DNA of 64,000 nucleotides, from the NCBI RefSeq assembly GCF_014905175.1, contig NC_057791.1:4588001-4652000 (forward strand), in the 5' to 3' direction. Position 1 is the stretch's first letter. Each line of letters begins with the position of its first letter. This stretch comes from Aphidius gifuensis (taxonomy: Eukaryota > Arthropoda > Insecta > Hymenoptera > Braconidae). The translations under genes and the position numbers were made by a program. The notes beneath the pieces are model-generated. The model saw nothing but the letters and a program-made list of their open reading frames with translations. It was not told the DNA's origin and ran no database searches. This document shows, piece by piece, positions 48,725 through 62,443 of the stretch.

Positions 48725-51231
48725 TTAATTTACCGGTGTGCCAGTTCTTGTTATATATCGATTTCTAATTGTATCTTCATTTTGTGATTGTCCATTATCA
48801 TCAGCTAAAAAATCAGATGTTGATTCAGTTGATAATAATTTTTCACGTTCAAGAGAATCAATTGTTGGTCGTGTTGAATCATAAATTTCACGTTGTTTTG
48901 GTGTCATGTTTAGGTAACCATCTAATTTTGATATATCTGATATCCATACCAAAACACTTGTTATCAATGAAACTGTAAATAAATTAACAAAATATTATTA
49001 ATTAATTATTGATTAATAAATAAATAATAATACTAAGGAAGAAACATATTTTAGAAAAAATATTTCTCATATGATTGATTCAGGATTTATCATTAACCAA
49101 CGAATATTTGATTGTAATCAAAAATAAAGATAAAATTATTAATATTATTATTTTCAAGGTTCAAAGTTCAATTATTTTTTACGTGATTTTATAATCGACA
49201 TACTTTAGATAATTGAGATTAGGTAAAACGGACATAAACGTGATGACAAATAAAATAAATAAAAAACTCCAAGTTATAAATTGTTAAAAAGTAATTGAGT
49301 TTGTTTGAAAAAATTAGATGGCATACAGTAGTTTAGAAAGTAGATGTTATTTTGTTAGATCATTTAAATTAGTATTTTGTTAAATGCAGACAAGAGGTAG
49401 AAAAGTTTTGATAAAAAGATAATCAAATTAATAAAAAAATAAATTTAACTACAATTTTAGAGTAATATTAAGTTCTCGTTGTTTTGGTGACATGTTAAAG
49501 TAGCCATTAAATTTTAATGTATCCAAAATCCACATTATAACACATGCAATTAATGAAACTGTAAATATAAAAAAAATTAAAAATTTTCATCAAAATAGAT
49601 ATTTAAATATAATATATAAAAAAAAATATGTTTCTTCCTTAAAAAAAAAAGTAATTAATTTTCATAATAAAAAATAGAAAATGTAATACTTACTCCATAA
49701 CCATGCTAAAAAAAATAATTCCAATTCAAAATAACCTTTTGTTACAACAATATTACCAGCCAATAATGATACAATTGTTAAACCAAGATTTTGTACAGCT
49801 TGTGCAATACCATATGCTGTACCAAGTTGATATTCTGGTACAATTAATGCAATTAAAGGCCATAAACTACCAGCCAAAAATGAATATGATATTCCCATTG
49901 TAATCATACAAATATATGGATTTATAAATGTAAATGCCAACATTCCATGTGACACCATTGTTCCAAATATACTGATAAATACCCAAAATACATTTTTACC
50001 AGTTTTATCAATAATAATACCACTAAATGGTGATACTAAACCTGATATCAAATATAATAAACCATTTACTGTATTTGCATCATCATCATCAAGTCCATAT
50101 TTACGCATAAAAAATACTCTATAAAAATGAAAAAAAAGTATTAATATTATTGTTTATTATTATAGATTAATAATAAATATTTATATATATTTTTCCATTA
50201 AACTTACTTTCCCATTGCAATAAATGGAAATATTGCAACATAATATGCAATACAAATAACAGCAACAAGCCAAAATATACCTTTAAAATTTTTAACATCA
50301 GATAATCTTGCAATTTGTTTTTCTTCACCATGTCCACGACGTAAAATTTTTTCAGTTCTTTTATCCATTAAACCCAATATTATTGCACATATCATTGAAA
50401 ATATACATGTTAATGATGCAAGAAATAATACAAAACCAATAAGTTGTGGTCCTTTATAATATTTTGATACAAAATTATATATTGGTTCAATAACTTTAAA
50501 ATTAACTGATGATCCTAATCTTGCAAAACTAAGCTGTAAACCAAATACCATATTTAATTCTTTTCCTTTAAACCAAAGTACAGCATAACTATTTTGTGCA
50601 ACAGCAAGTGATTCAGCTCCAATTCTAAATAAAAAAATAATATTTAATAAATTAAAAATTAATTAATAATTATATATATATATATCTATTAATATATTTA
50701 CCCAAATATAAAACGTCCAAGTAACATTAGCCAAAAAATATTTACAAATGCACCAAATGCAAATATAATTTGTCCAATCATAGCTAATGCCATATAAATA
50801 ATTGTACCTAATCTTATACCAAAAACACTATCAAGTAAAAAACCACCAACAAAACATAATAATATATTTGGAAATGAATATATTGATAATAATAAAGAAT
50901 ATTGTGTATATGATATTCCCAAATCACTTAACATATGATTTAAAAGTGCACCAGGATTATCATAGCAAAAATATGAACCTAAAAAAAGAGGAAAAAAGAA
51001 ATATTATTATCAGTATATCACAAAGGTCAAATGATAAATAATATACATTTTAAAATTAAAAAAATAATAAATACCAAAACCAAGAAAACACATTAAAGCA
51101 AGTCCAGTAAATCTCCATGGTTTTCCAGTTGGTCTACAGCATCCTTGTTGTACATTATTATCATCATCATCATCATCATAAACAGATGCTGTTAATGATC
51201 TTTTAGGTGTTTCAATTGAACTACTCTCCAT
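48725..51231 (-). CDS. MFSD1: MFSD1 major facilitator, lysosomal type (long isoform)
   Basis: Five exons (51231-51075, 50978-50702, 50624-50208, 50118-49694, 48972-48725) give 507 aa. A polar N-terminus with six aspartates leads into GSYFCYDNPGAL, the MFSD1 signature, and about 12 membrane segments. Family motifs include FGIGAESLAVAQNSYAVLWF, GKVFFMRKYGL and SLWPLIALIVPEYQLGTAYG. Mammalian MFSD1 is a lysosomal transporter that exports dipeptides and needs an accessory glycoprotein partner. The C-terminal tail of this form carries EREKLL, matching the acidic dileucine sorting motif [DE]xxxL[LI]. The N-terminus here lacks an obvious dileucine. A second complete terminal exon lies upstream at 49449-49558, in the same phase. 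The last frame ends at TAA 48725-48727, although CCG/GTAAAT just before it could serve as a further donor. Confidence 0.9.
49449..49558 (-). CDS. MFSD1: Alternative last exon of MFSD1 (short C-terminus)
   Basis: This exon is a diverged duplicate of the start of 48972-48725. It is preceded by a TTTACAG acceptor at the same distance and enters in phase 1. It encodes ISLIACVIMWILDTLKFNGY followed by FNMSPKQRELNITLKL and TAG (49449-49451), against ISLITSVLVWISDISKLDGY and LNMTPKQREIYD in the main exon. The open frame, intact acceptor and conservative replacements argue for a used, mutually exclusive terminal exon giving a 461-aa isoform without the EREKLL tail. Confidence 0.6.
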
Positions 51232-51905
51232 TTTATTTAATTAAAATACTTTTTTTATACTTGAAATTATTTTCTTTGTTATAATTAAACAATGAAATTC
51301 AATATGTTTATTATCTTTCTGATAAATTATGACATTTTTAGAATTATTATTACTCTTTGTTTCTTTTTAGAAATTATTGATAGAATAAATAAAATTATAT
51401 AGACTTAATTTATATTTTTTATTCAATTTTAGTTGAGAGGATAATTAATTTTTTTTATAGATTAAATGCTTAGCTTGGTAGTTGGTAGTTGGTAAACTGA
51501 ATGATTGTAATTTCTGAGGCATTGATAAAGCCAAATCGTGTATGTACAAGACTGTCACTGACTCACAATAAATAATAAAAAAAAAATATAAAATACCCAC
51601 ACACTGTTTATGTATATATGGGACACAATGTATACAATAAATATTTAGAATCAAATGTCATTAAAAATAATGATAATAGACTTTCTCAATGATTTTTTTT
51701 TTTTATTTTTTTGGAGATAAAAATGAGATTTAACGCCATCATACGATAAAATAAATAGACTTGAAGTAAGAATTTTCATTTAGCGCTTTTTGATAAATTT
51801 AAAAAGCAATAAAATACAAACAAAAAAAAAAATTAATATAAGTGAATCAGGTTTTTTATATTGAAAATTTTATTTTTATTTGTTTATAATCATAAATGAT
51901 GATGA
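51232..51905. other. Short intergenic region between MFSD1 and TDH
   Basis: AT-rich DNA that should contain the MFSD1 promoter and 5' UTR and the 3' UTR of the threonine dehydrogenase gene. Nothing else was seen. Confidence 0.5.
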
Positions 51906-53742
51906 TTAGTTATTGATTGCTTCAATTCGTTGAAGTTTAGGAAGAAAATTTTCACTAACATCACGAACCATTGTTGAGACAAGACGATTAATGTCATATT
52001 TATGTTTCCAGCCCCAATCCATTCTTGCTTCTGAATCATCAAATACTTGTGGCCAAGATTCAGCTAAAATAATTTTTAAAAAAATTAATAAAGCTAGAAA
52101 ATTAAATAAAAATAATTAATTATTACCAATGAGTTGACGATTATCTGGATTATATGATACATGTAATTCTGGTATATGTTTTTGTAATTCAGCAAATAAT
52201 TCTTCTGGTGTAAAACTCATTGCTGTAACATTATAAACACGTCTTTTTAATTGTTCATTTGGTGTATTTAAAAATTGAAATAATGCACGTAAACAATCTT
52301 CAATGTACATCATTGGAAGACGTGTATGTGGCTCTAAATAACACTCGTATCTTTTTGTCATAAGTCCTTCATGAAATACAGCAACTGCATAATCTGCATA
52401 AAAAAAATAATATAAATAAAATTGTGTTTTTTATATATAATTTAATTTAATGGTTTATAAATATTTAATGTCAATGTCATGCTGACTTGATCAAATTGTT
52501 TTTAAACTCTTTTTTTTTTTCTATCTATCAAATAAATATTCTAACTGTTATATCTTGCTCCAGTTATCATTGAGTAAAATTTAATAAAATAATAAAAAAT
52601 TTATTTTTATATACCTGTTGTTCCACCACCAGGTGGATCACTACTAATAACACCAGGAAATCTTAAACAACGAAAATCAAGACCAAATTTATGATGATAA
52701 TATTCACCAAGTAATTCAGCATGTACTTTACTAACACCATAAATTGTTTTTGGTCTTTGTATTGTTACATTTGGTGTTGGATTTCTTGGTGAATCTGGAC
52801 CAAATGCACCAATTGTTGATGGTACAAATATTCTTAAATTATATTGTTTAGCAAGTTCCATGACATTGTGCATTCCTTCAAATAATTAAAACAATATATA
52901 TATATATAAAAAACAATAGATAAATTATTTTCTAATTTAAAAAAATATACATAATTATATTACAATAAAATTATATATATTTAAAGACACTAGTCGTCAC
53001 ACTTGCGTACTTAAAAAATTTATTATTTTTTTATTTTCATGACACTTTCACACAAACTTTCTAAGCAACATTAAATGACTTTTGTTTTTTAATTCTTTAA
53101 TTTAATTATTATTATTTTTTTTTATAAATAATTGTTATATATTTTTTTTTTATACCTTCAATATTAACACGAATAGCAAGTGGTACATTTTGTTCACCAA
53201 CAGCACTTAATAATGCTGAAAAATGTATCAACCAATCAATTTGATAATTAACAACAATTTTTTGAAGACCTTTAAAATCTAATATATCTGCAAATATAAA
53301 TGGTCCATTTGCAAGACCATCTTCAGATGGTTTAACAATATCTGATAGTATTACATTGTCTTTTCCATAATTTTTACGAAGTAATTTTGCACATTCTGTT
53401 CCAAGCTGTCCAAGGCCACCTAGAAACAAAAAAAGAAACAAAAAGCAAAAGCTTGTTTCAAACCAGTTTTACTAAAAATTTTTATTTCTAATACTATTAT
53501 TATTATTAATCATTTAATTTTGAAATTAAATTATTAATTTTTGAATACGTTTAATTGTTGAATGAATTTTTTTTTAATTTAATTTTTATATAATTGAACT
53601 TTTTAAAGAGAAAAAAAATTCACTTACCAGTAATGAGAATTCTTGGTGATTTAGTTGAATATTTTTTGTGTAAATAAATTTTACTATTTAAATTATATCT
53701 AGATATTGATAGAATTTTTGAACTTATTTTTAAAAAGCTCAT
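51906..53742 (-). CDS. Tdh: L-threonine 3-dehydrogenase, mitochondrial
   Basis: Five exons (53742-53628, 53419-53156, 52875-52615, 52393-52127, 52063-51906) give 354 aa. The enzyme oxidises L-threonine with NAD+ to 2-amino-3-ketobutyrate, which is then cleaved to glycine and acetyl-CoA in mitochondria. Residues 1 to about 31 are basic and serine-rich without acidic residues, a mitochondrial presequence. The Rossmann motif TGGLGQLG is at 38-45. The short-chain dehydrogenase catalytic pair is Tyr172/Lys176 in YGVSK. Other signatures are FVPSTIGAFGPDSPRNPTPN, RCLRFPGVIS and LPMMYIEDCLRALFQFL, all typical of epimerase-like threonine dehydrogenase. Length fits the family. All introns are in phase 1. 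It is divergently arranged to the Artichoke-like gene, 2.8 kb away. Confidence 0.93.
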
Positions 53743-56527
53743 TATTCTGAGTTTTACTATGAAGCTTGACAAATATAGTTTATATATACTAGAAAAAAAA
53801 AAAATTTCTCTAATATAAATACAAGTTTTTAAGACAAGTTTTAAAAGTAATATACATGAATATTTGATATAAGCTTCAAGAATATGATAGCAAAATAAAA
53901 AAATTCCGTAAACAAATTTAAAAGAAAAAAAAAATCCTAAATAGGAAGATCAGATTAATTTTACCGGCTCAATAGTTGATAGACGACTGTTGGATTTGAG
54001 ACTTATAATCATGTATTATGCTAGGCAATTTTTAAAACCAGTTTTTAAACGGGGGAATATATATATTAATTCAAGATCTTGATCGCAAATGTAAAAGGTA
54101 AAAATAAAAAAATAAATCATCAAATATAATTCAAGCTGTATTGATCTGTTTTTAAATTTTATTAAAATAAAATTTTAAAATCATCATCTTGAATATTTAA
54201 TATTAAAATTGAATGATTTTTAATTGATAAAAAATAAATAGATCATTTTATTTTTTTATTAAACATTGTTATTGTAAGTATGCGTGATGCAATTTATTTA
54301 CAGTGTTGATTACACTTGTTGACATACACGTGGTTTAACAATGTCCTTGTTATTATATATCAACAAAATATGTTGATTGATAATTAGCATTTGATAATTG
54401 ATGAAAAATATATATCTTTTTTTTTTACGTTTTAATATCGATATAATTATACACTATTTAAATTATTTTTTATTTATTTTTTTGTTGTTCTTATTTTGAT
54501 GATGCAAAATTATCACATAAATTATTTGATAAAATGAAAATAAAAACTATAAACCAGGAAGTTGAGTAACAACAAAATCATTTATGCAAAAAGTTTTTTT
54601 TTTTTTTTTCTAATAATCGTTGATAAATCTTTTCATCTGATGAAAATGAATAAATTTGAAAAAATTTTTATCATTAATATTGTTTTTATTTAAATGGACA
54701 ATATTATTGAAAAATAAAAAAATAATTTTAATTAAAATTATAATAATCAAATATAAATATAATGATAAGAGTCATTTTTTTTTTTTTTTTTTAAAGAAAT
54801 TTTAACAAGTAGTAGCTGACAATTGTCGCACGTGATACAGAGAAAGGAATACAAGATTTCCTGGAAGCGTGTCTTTACGCTATCATGAACACGCACTTCG
54901 CAATATACGAGGTGAATAAATTCAACAGTGTGTATCTCTTCTTCTTCTTCACATTATGATGTATATATATTTTTGTTTCTTCCACTAGAATTATCCTCCC
55001 AGCCGTGTCTTCATTTTGCTTTTTTTTTTTTTCGAAAAAAAAAAACTTTTTTCCAGGGGGATTTTTTCCCCCCTATTTACTATCAAACTAATATCCAGAC
55101 ACTTGGTGCTTCTTTCAGTACACTTAGTGCGTGTTCGTATAACAAGCATCAACAACTCGAAAAAAAATATATATATAATATTGTCCTGGCAGTTAGTCTT
55201 CAACACTCAACAAACTCGTTGACATTACTATTTTTTATTTTTTTCATAAACCTCAAGATTCAATGACAATTTTTTAAATAATAAAAATTTTTTTTTTTCA
55301 TTTTTATAAAGAATATAATAAATGATATAAATTTTAAAATTTTAAAATTTTTTAACCACGTGTTATTGTTTTTTAACGATAAAACAAGTATCATTAATTG
55401 TGACAGTATTTTAAAATAATAATTTAAATAGTGTTATTATTTTTTCTTAGAAAAAAAGAAAAAAAAAAAAAGAAGAAAAATCAAGTATTGTATAATAAAA
55501 GGTAAGTTATTTTATATATCATTGAATCATTAAATTGAAAGTGAAGATTAAATCACAATGAAAAATGCATAGAAAAGAAAAATAAAATTATAATGACCTG
55601 AATGTTGAAATAAGAAGCTTCATTGTTTTTTGGAGATGCATGATCTTAATGCAGTCTTGCATAACACAAATACGATTTCAATCGTAGACCAACAATAATA
55701 TATTTGTTGTTGTTTAACTAAAAAATGCAGGAAGTTTTATATTCACTTTCACTTGCATCGCCTATAAAAAATAAAAATAAAAAAAAAATATAAATTTTCA
55801 CTGCACTGTCCATCAAACAACATTCTTCATCATTTATTTTTATTTTTTTTTTCAATTATGTAATTGAATCAATTTTGCAATTGACTATCAAAAATTTTGA
55901 CAATAAGATTATTTATTTATTAAATTTTTTAAATATTATATTACATTTTCCCGCATTTTTTTAAATTTTTTTTATCGAAAAAGCTCAATTTCAAATTGAA
56001 AAAATAAATAGTAATAGTAATCTAATTTTTGATAAATAAAAAAACAATACAAATAAACCGAGAAAAATATTTTCACCGAGAAAAATACATTAATTAAAAA
56101 TTTATGAAAAAGCAACTTTGAAAAAAATTAAATGTTGATCATTTGATTCAAGTGACCAATTATTACGGATTATGATTATTCTAGCGGTCTTTTATCTTAA
56201 CTTACGGTATGACAAACAATTTTTTATTTCACAAGCGTGACGTTAAAACGTGTTGAACACACAAACAATATACCCATGACGCCAACAAGAATTTGCTCAA
56301 CTTTTTTTTTTTTTTTTTTTTCTTTTCAATGATATATCATTTATTTTTTTCTTGTATATTATTTTTAACACTTTGTAATCAACGTCTATTTTACATAGTT
56401 AAAAATGATGACAAATTTTTTGTCATGTTGTTTTTTTAATCATCAAATAAATTTAGAAAATATTATATAAATAGATAATTAAAAATGATGATTAAATTAT
56501 TTTTTTGTTTTTCAGGTCAAATGCATA
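53743..56527. promoter_or_regulatory. Divergent intergenic region between TDH and the Artichoke-like gene
   Basis: This region must hold both promoters. A less AT-rich patch at about 54810-55210 contains a CACGTG E-box (54829-54834), the segment AAGCGTGTCTTTACGCTATC and a donor-like GAGGTGAAT near 54908. It could be a non-coding first exon or promoter of the plus-strand gene. Frames open here on both strands lack recognisable proteins. Confidence 0.3.
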
Positions 56528-59500
56528 ATGGGTAAACCACCGGAAGGTGGAAAATTGCTATTAGCAATTTTTCTTATAATAAATTTTGTTAAAGGACAAA
56601 ATGACTATGAATGTCCACCACAAGAAAAAATACTTCCATGTAGATGTTCAACAAGAGACATGGAGTATCAAATATGGTAATAAAGAAAATTAATTTATAT
56701 AATAACTTATGTATATTGATTAACATATTATGTTGTATATATTAATTTAGGTGCAGTCACAGTGAATTACCAAAAGTTTTAGAGGGTCTTAATTCAATAA
56801 GTCATTATATAACACATCCAATTGATGAGCTTATACTTGAAAATAATAATTTACCAAGTTTACCTGGTAAAGTATTTACAAGTTTACGTGTATTACGTTT
56901 AATGTTACGTAATAATAGATTAGAACGTGTTTCATCTGGTTGGTTAGATGGTCTTCATGATTCATTACTTGAACTATTTTTAGTTGAACCAGATTTACGT
57001 TCATTACCAATTGATAGTCTTGATAATCTTCAAGGACTTGAAGCAATAACATTACAAAGTAAAACAATGAAAAGATTACCAAGATTTTCTGGTTTAACAA
57101 AACTACGTTATTTACAAATTAATTCACCATCATTAATTGAATTATCACCAATGAGTTTTAAAGATTTACCAAATTTAGAACAATTACATGTATTTGGTAG
57201 TTTAAATCTTGTACGTTTAGAAGCTGGTTTGTTTCGTAATTTACCAAAATTATCAATGATAAATATAACTGATTGTGGTATAACATGGTTACATCCACGT
57301 ACATTTATTGAACTACCTGAACTTCAAGAAATATCATTAAAAGGTAATTCAATACAAGATGCAGCAATTATTGGTAGAGCTATTATTGATTTACCAAGAT
57401 TATCAATAATACATCTTGATTATAATAAAATAACAAAATTACAAGAAGAATGTTTCGTTGATTTATTATCATTAAGTAGATTATCATTATCAAATAATTA
57501 TATTAGTGAAATATTACCAGGTTCATTTCAACATCTTCCTTTATTACGTGTATTAAATTTAAATAATAATAAAATAATACGTATACATCCAAATTTTTTT
57601 ATACAAAGACTTGGTAGTAATATTGAAGAATTATTAATTATAAATAATAATATAAATCATATTAATGAAATACGTTCAATATTTGAAGCATTACCAAAAT
57701 TAAAACTACTTGATTTATCATATAATTTTATTGAAGAAATACCATTTGGTTCATTACGTGGTCATTTAAATCTTGAACGTTTACATATTGATCATAATCA
57801 ATTAACATATATACAAAGAGAAACATTTACATCAATGCCATTATTACGTGAATTACGTTTAAAAAATAATTCATTAACAAATAGTATTGAATTACCATTT
57901 TGGAATTTACCAAATTTAAAAGGACTTGATTTATCACAAAATTATTTTCGTCATATTGATTCAATGGTTATTGCAAATTTACCAAATTTAAGAATATTAG
58001 ATTTATCAGGTAATGGTATATCACATATTGAACCAGAAACATTTTATTTAACACCAGAATTAGAAAATTTAAATTTATCTGGTAATGCATTATCATCAAT
58101 ACATCCAATGACAATGAGACAATTAAAAAAATTATATGAACTTGATGTTAGTTGGAATCGTTTATTAAATATTATACCTGGTTTACCTAAAAATATTGAA
58201 CATTTACATTTATCAATGAATAGAATAATTCAATTACCAACAATTCAAAGTCAAGATTTATCATTACCATCATTAAGAACACTTGATATTAGTGCAAATG
58301 GTATTGAATTAATATTACCTGGTACATTTAGTGAATTACCAAATTTAAAAAAACTTAATATTGGATATAATTCAATACGTTTAATTGATGATAATATATT
58401 TGATGGTCTTGTTAGACTTGAAATACTTGATTTACGTTATAATCGTATTGTTACATTACATGGTAGAAGTTTAAAACCATTAAGATCATTATTAGATCTT
58501 AGTTTACGTGGTAATAGAATTGAAATTATAAGATCTGATATATTTGATGATAATATATTATTAAAAAGACTTGATTTAGCTATTAATAATTTAGCACAAA
58601 TACCACATTCAACATTTTTAAATACAAGGTGAGTGTTTAAAGCTTTGCTATTTGTTTTTTATTTACATGATAGAAATGTAGTTTCACTTGAAGGACAATT
58701 ATGTAATTCATAAATTGCCATGAGTTAGAAAGTTGAATGGGATAATTCATTTAAATTACTTAAAATCACTTTACCGTGTCGAATAATATATTTAAAATTT
58801 TTTTTTTTTTTCTTATTTTTATTATTACAATAATAAGTTTAAGTCACCTTGAAAAAAATTCTGTATTTTTTTTATTAATATTTTGTGTATTTCAGAAATT
58901 TGAGAGAACTTTATGCATCACACAATACATTGACTGAATTACCAGGCTCACTTCATGGTTTATCATCACTTGAAGTTTTAGATTTGAGCTTTAATAAGTT
59001 GAATATTTTATCACCAGATACATTGAGTAGTTTAACATCATTATTGGAGCTTAAACTTGTTAGAAATAAAATTAAAGAATTGAGAGAAGGTGCATTTAGT
59101 CGTCTTCCAAGATTAAATTTTATTGATTTAGAAAATAATGATCTTCGTGTTATTGAAAAAAATTCAATTAAAAATCTTCCAGAACTTCAAGCAATTAAAT
59201 TGGGAAAAAATAAAATTCAAGTATGTTATATTTATTTATAATTTAAACACAATAAAAATTTATTAAACATTTTTTGTTTTTTTTTTCAGACAATTCCAAG
59301 TGGTGCATTTGTTGATTTACCACTTCTTCAAAGTACTGAATTACAAGAAAATCGTATACAAGAAATATCTGCTAATGCATTTGTAAATGTACCACATATA
59401 TTATTTTTAAATTTGAGTCATAATTTATTACCAAGTATTGAACATGCTGGATTAACGGGTCTTCGTTCATTGGAAGTACTTGATGTCAGTAGTAATCGAT

Positions 59501-62079
59501 TGACAAGAATATCTACTGATAGCTTTGCTCTCATGGAGTGGCTTGTCGAACTAAAGGTACAAAAAAAAAAATATAACAAATAACAATATTCCCTCAATGC
59601 AAAAAAAAAAATTAATTAAAAGAAAAGTAAAAAATACTTTCACTATAATAAAGTAAATAAAATAATTAATTTCAGTAAATATTTTTATTTCATTCATTAT
59701 ATATATGATATAATATACTACAATTATTTTGACACGCATTGTTAATTATGGAAATAATGCATTTTAATTTCATAAAGAAAAAAAAATAATAATAAATGAA
59801 TAAATAATTGATTATATAAAAAAAAAAAAAAAAATCAAGTGTTTAATTATATATCATTGAATAGTAATTTTTTTTTTTTTTTTAATTTTATTTTACATAC
59901 AGTTTTAAGTAAAAAAAAAATTAATGTAAATGTTAAATAATTTAATTAACATTTGCATTAATAAATGTTTAATTAAAATAAAGAAATTATGAAAAAAAAA
60001 TAATTTTAATTTAAACTTTTTTTATTTATTTACGTTTCAAGGCAAAATAAATTTTTTTTTTTAAATATTGAGCTAAATATTATAATTTTCTACAGATGGA
60101 TAATAATCGAATATGTGGAATTGAAGGTGCACCATTTAATGATATGCCAAGATTACGTGTATTAAGTATGCGAAGTAATAGAATGAATTCAGTATCAGAA
60201 AATGCATTTAAAAGATTAAGATCAAATATTGCTATATTAGATATTGATGGTAATCCATTGTCTTGTTCTTGTGATATGATATGGTTAAGAGGATGGCTAC
60301 AGCAAGGATCAACAGAAGGACCAAAATGTGCTGATGGTACATTATTCAAAGAAATGAGATTATCAAGACAAGATTGTTTGAAAAAAAAATATACAACTAA
60401 TGTACATCCTGGTTGTGAGGCAGAAATGATTAATCAAGCTCATGAGCTATCATCATGTAATAATTATTTTTTAAATTTCATTCAAAATACATGATTTTAT
60501 TTTTATCACTTTATTTATCTTTTTAAATGTTTTTTTTCTTTTAGATAATGACAATGAAAAATTACCACCAGCATGGATGAATATACAAAAACCAACAAAA
60601 TTTTCAAATAATCAAGATGATTATTTATATGAAGATTATCCAGAATATCATTATACAAATACAACTGATCAATCAACAAGTGAAGAAATAAATTTATCAA
60701 CATCAGCATATCCAACAAATATTATTATAACAGATAAACCACAAATTGTTAATGATAAACCACAAAAAAACAGTAATACAGCAATAATAAATGATAAAAA
60801 TAATTTACCACCAGTAAAAAAAAAAAAACCATCAAATATTTCAGCATCACCAGGTAGTTCTGGTTTTACATTTTTTGGTGTACCATTGCCAAATTTAAAT
60901 TTTAATCTTTGGGGTAATACAGGAAAAAAAAAAGGTTTACGTAAAAATGATGAAAAATCATTAGATAATATTAAATATCGTACATTTCCAAAAACTGAGC
61001 CAGAAATTCATAGAGGTGGTTTTTATCCTTTGCCTCAACCAGAAGGTGGTTTTCAGCCAGTAACAGATCCACGTTTAATTTATGAAACAAAATTTAAAAA
61101 TCATACAATCAATAATAATACTATTACAGCAAAAATTTTACGTATTACAAATGCAACAAAAATAAATAATAAAAATATACAAGATGATTTTATTATTAAA
61201 AAAAATAATATAACAAGTAAAGGAGATATTCAACGTGTACAATTAAATAATAATAAAACAAAATTTATAAATTTAACAATTCCAAATGTTAAAAAAAATA
61301 TAACAACAACAACAACTGAAATTTATGATGATAATGATGAAAATAATAATAATTATGATATTGATTCTGATGAATCAATGCATTTAGAGGGAAAAATTGC
61401 AAGTAAAATAGTATGGACAACTCCATTATCATCATCAAGTGCTGAAAGTCTTTTACTCGATACATCAACAGAAGGAAATTATCGTTCAAGAAAAAAGTCG
61501 AATAATTTATTTGATAATGATGATCATACATCACTTGTTAAACCTGATGATTTAACAACACCAATGTCAACAATTGAACCAGTTGTTTATGTTACAACAA
61601 ATAAAGAAAATAATGAAATACAAGAAACAACAGCATCAACATCATCAACGACAACGAAACCAACAACAACAACGACAATGATGAATCATAATGAACATAT
61701 ATTTACAAATCAAACATCACAAGGAATGGAAGCATCAGCATTATCAGCTTTGTTAATACCTGGTGGACAAATACCAGTAACTGTACCAATTATTGGAAAA
61801 ATTCCAGGACGTTCAACAATTGAAAAAGTTGCCTCACCACGTATGGCTAATAATACTAATAAAATAAATAATAAAAATGCTGATAATGATGATGATAAAA
61901 CTACAGTTAATAATGACAAAACAATTGAAGATGATGATCCATTTAATTGGTATTTTCAAAATTATAATGACTCAAATTTAGAGCCATATATTGGAGCTGT
62001 TGATAATGGACAAATTTCGACAAATAAATCTAATATTATTTTTATTTTATTGATATCAATTTTGTTAAATTTTATCTGA
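56528..62079 (+). CDS. atk: Artichoke-like extracellular leucine-rich-repeat protein
   Basis: Six exons (56528-56676, 56751-58628, 58896-59220, 59290-59556, 60096-60456, 60545-62079) give 1504 aa. A signal peptide (MGKPPEGGKLLLAIFLIINF) is followed by a cysteine-containing cap (CPPQEKILPCRCSTRDMEYQ). A long solenoid of 24-residue leucine-rich repeats (LxxLxLxxNxIxxIxxxxF) runs to about residue 923. The LRR C-terminal cap begins NPLSCSCDMIWLRGWLQ and includes Cys 931, 933, 951 and 967. The last 500 residues are a low-complexity Asn/Thr-rich stalk ending in SNIIFILLISILLNFI, consistent with GPI or membrane anchoring. Architecture and length match Drosophila Artichoke, an extracellular-matrix protein needed for sensory cilia; Chaoptin-like proteins are the main alternative. 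The ATG at 56521 is followed at once by a stop, so 56528 is chosen. Confidence 0.82.
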
Positions 62080-62443
62080 AAAACAATATTAAAGTTTGCA
62101 AAATACCAAAGTTTTTTATTAATAAATTTAATATAGATAATGAATATATTTTTTTTTTCTATTTTATTTTATTGTGTTTTAAACGATAAAAATGTTTACT
62201 TAGAAAATACAATGTTTATTTCAAGATGAATCAAGTGGTGATAGAGATACAAGAAAAAAAAGAAATAATAATATTGAAATGACTCATTGATAAATACACA
62301 TTGTATTAATTAACATATTTTAATGATGATATTTTATTTTTTGTTGTTAATTATATTAGTACTCACATCTATTGCCATTATCATTATTATTTTTTTTTTT
62401 CTTTCTTTCTTTGATGTTAATTAATTATAAATATTTATTGTAA
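62080..62443. other. Convergent 3' intergenic gap
   Basis: About 360 bp of AT-rich DNA between the stop of the Artichoke-like gene and the stop of Rpn8. It must contain both 3' UTRs and poly(A) sites. No gene was seen. Confidence 0.5.
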
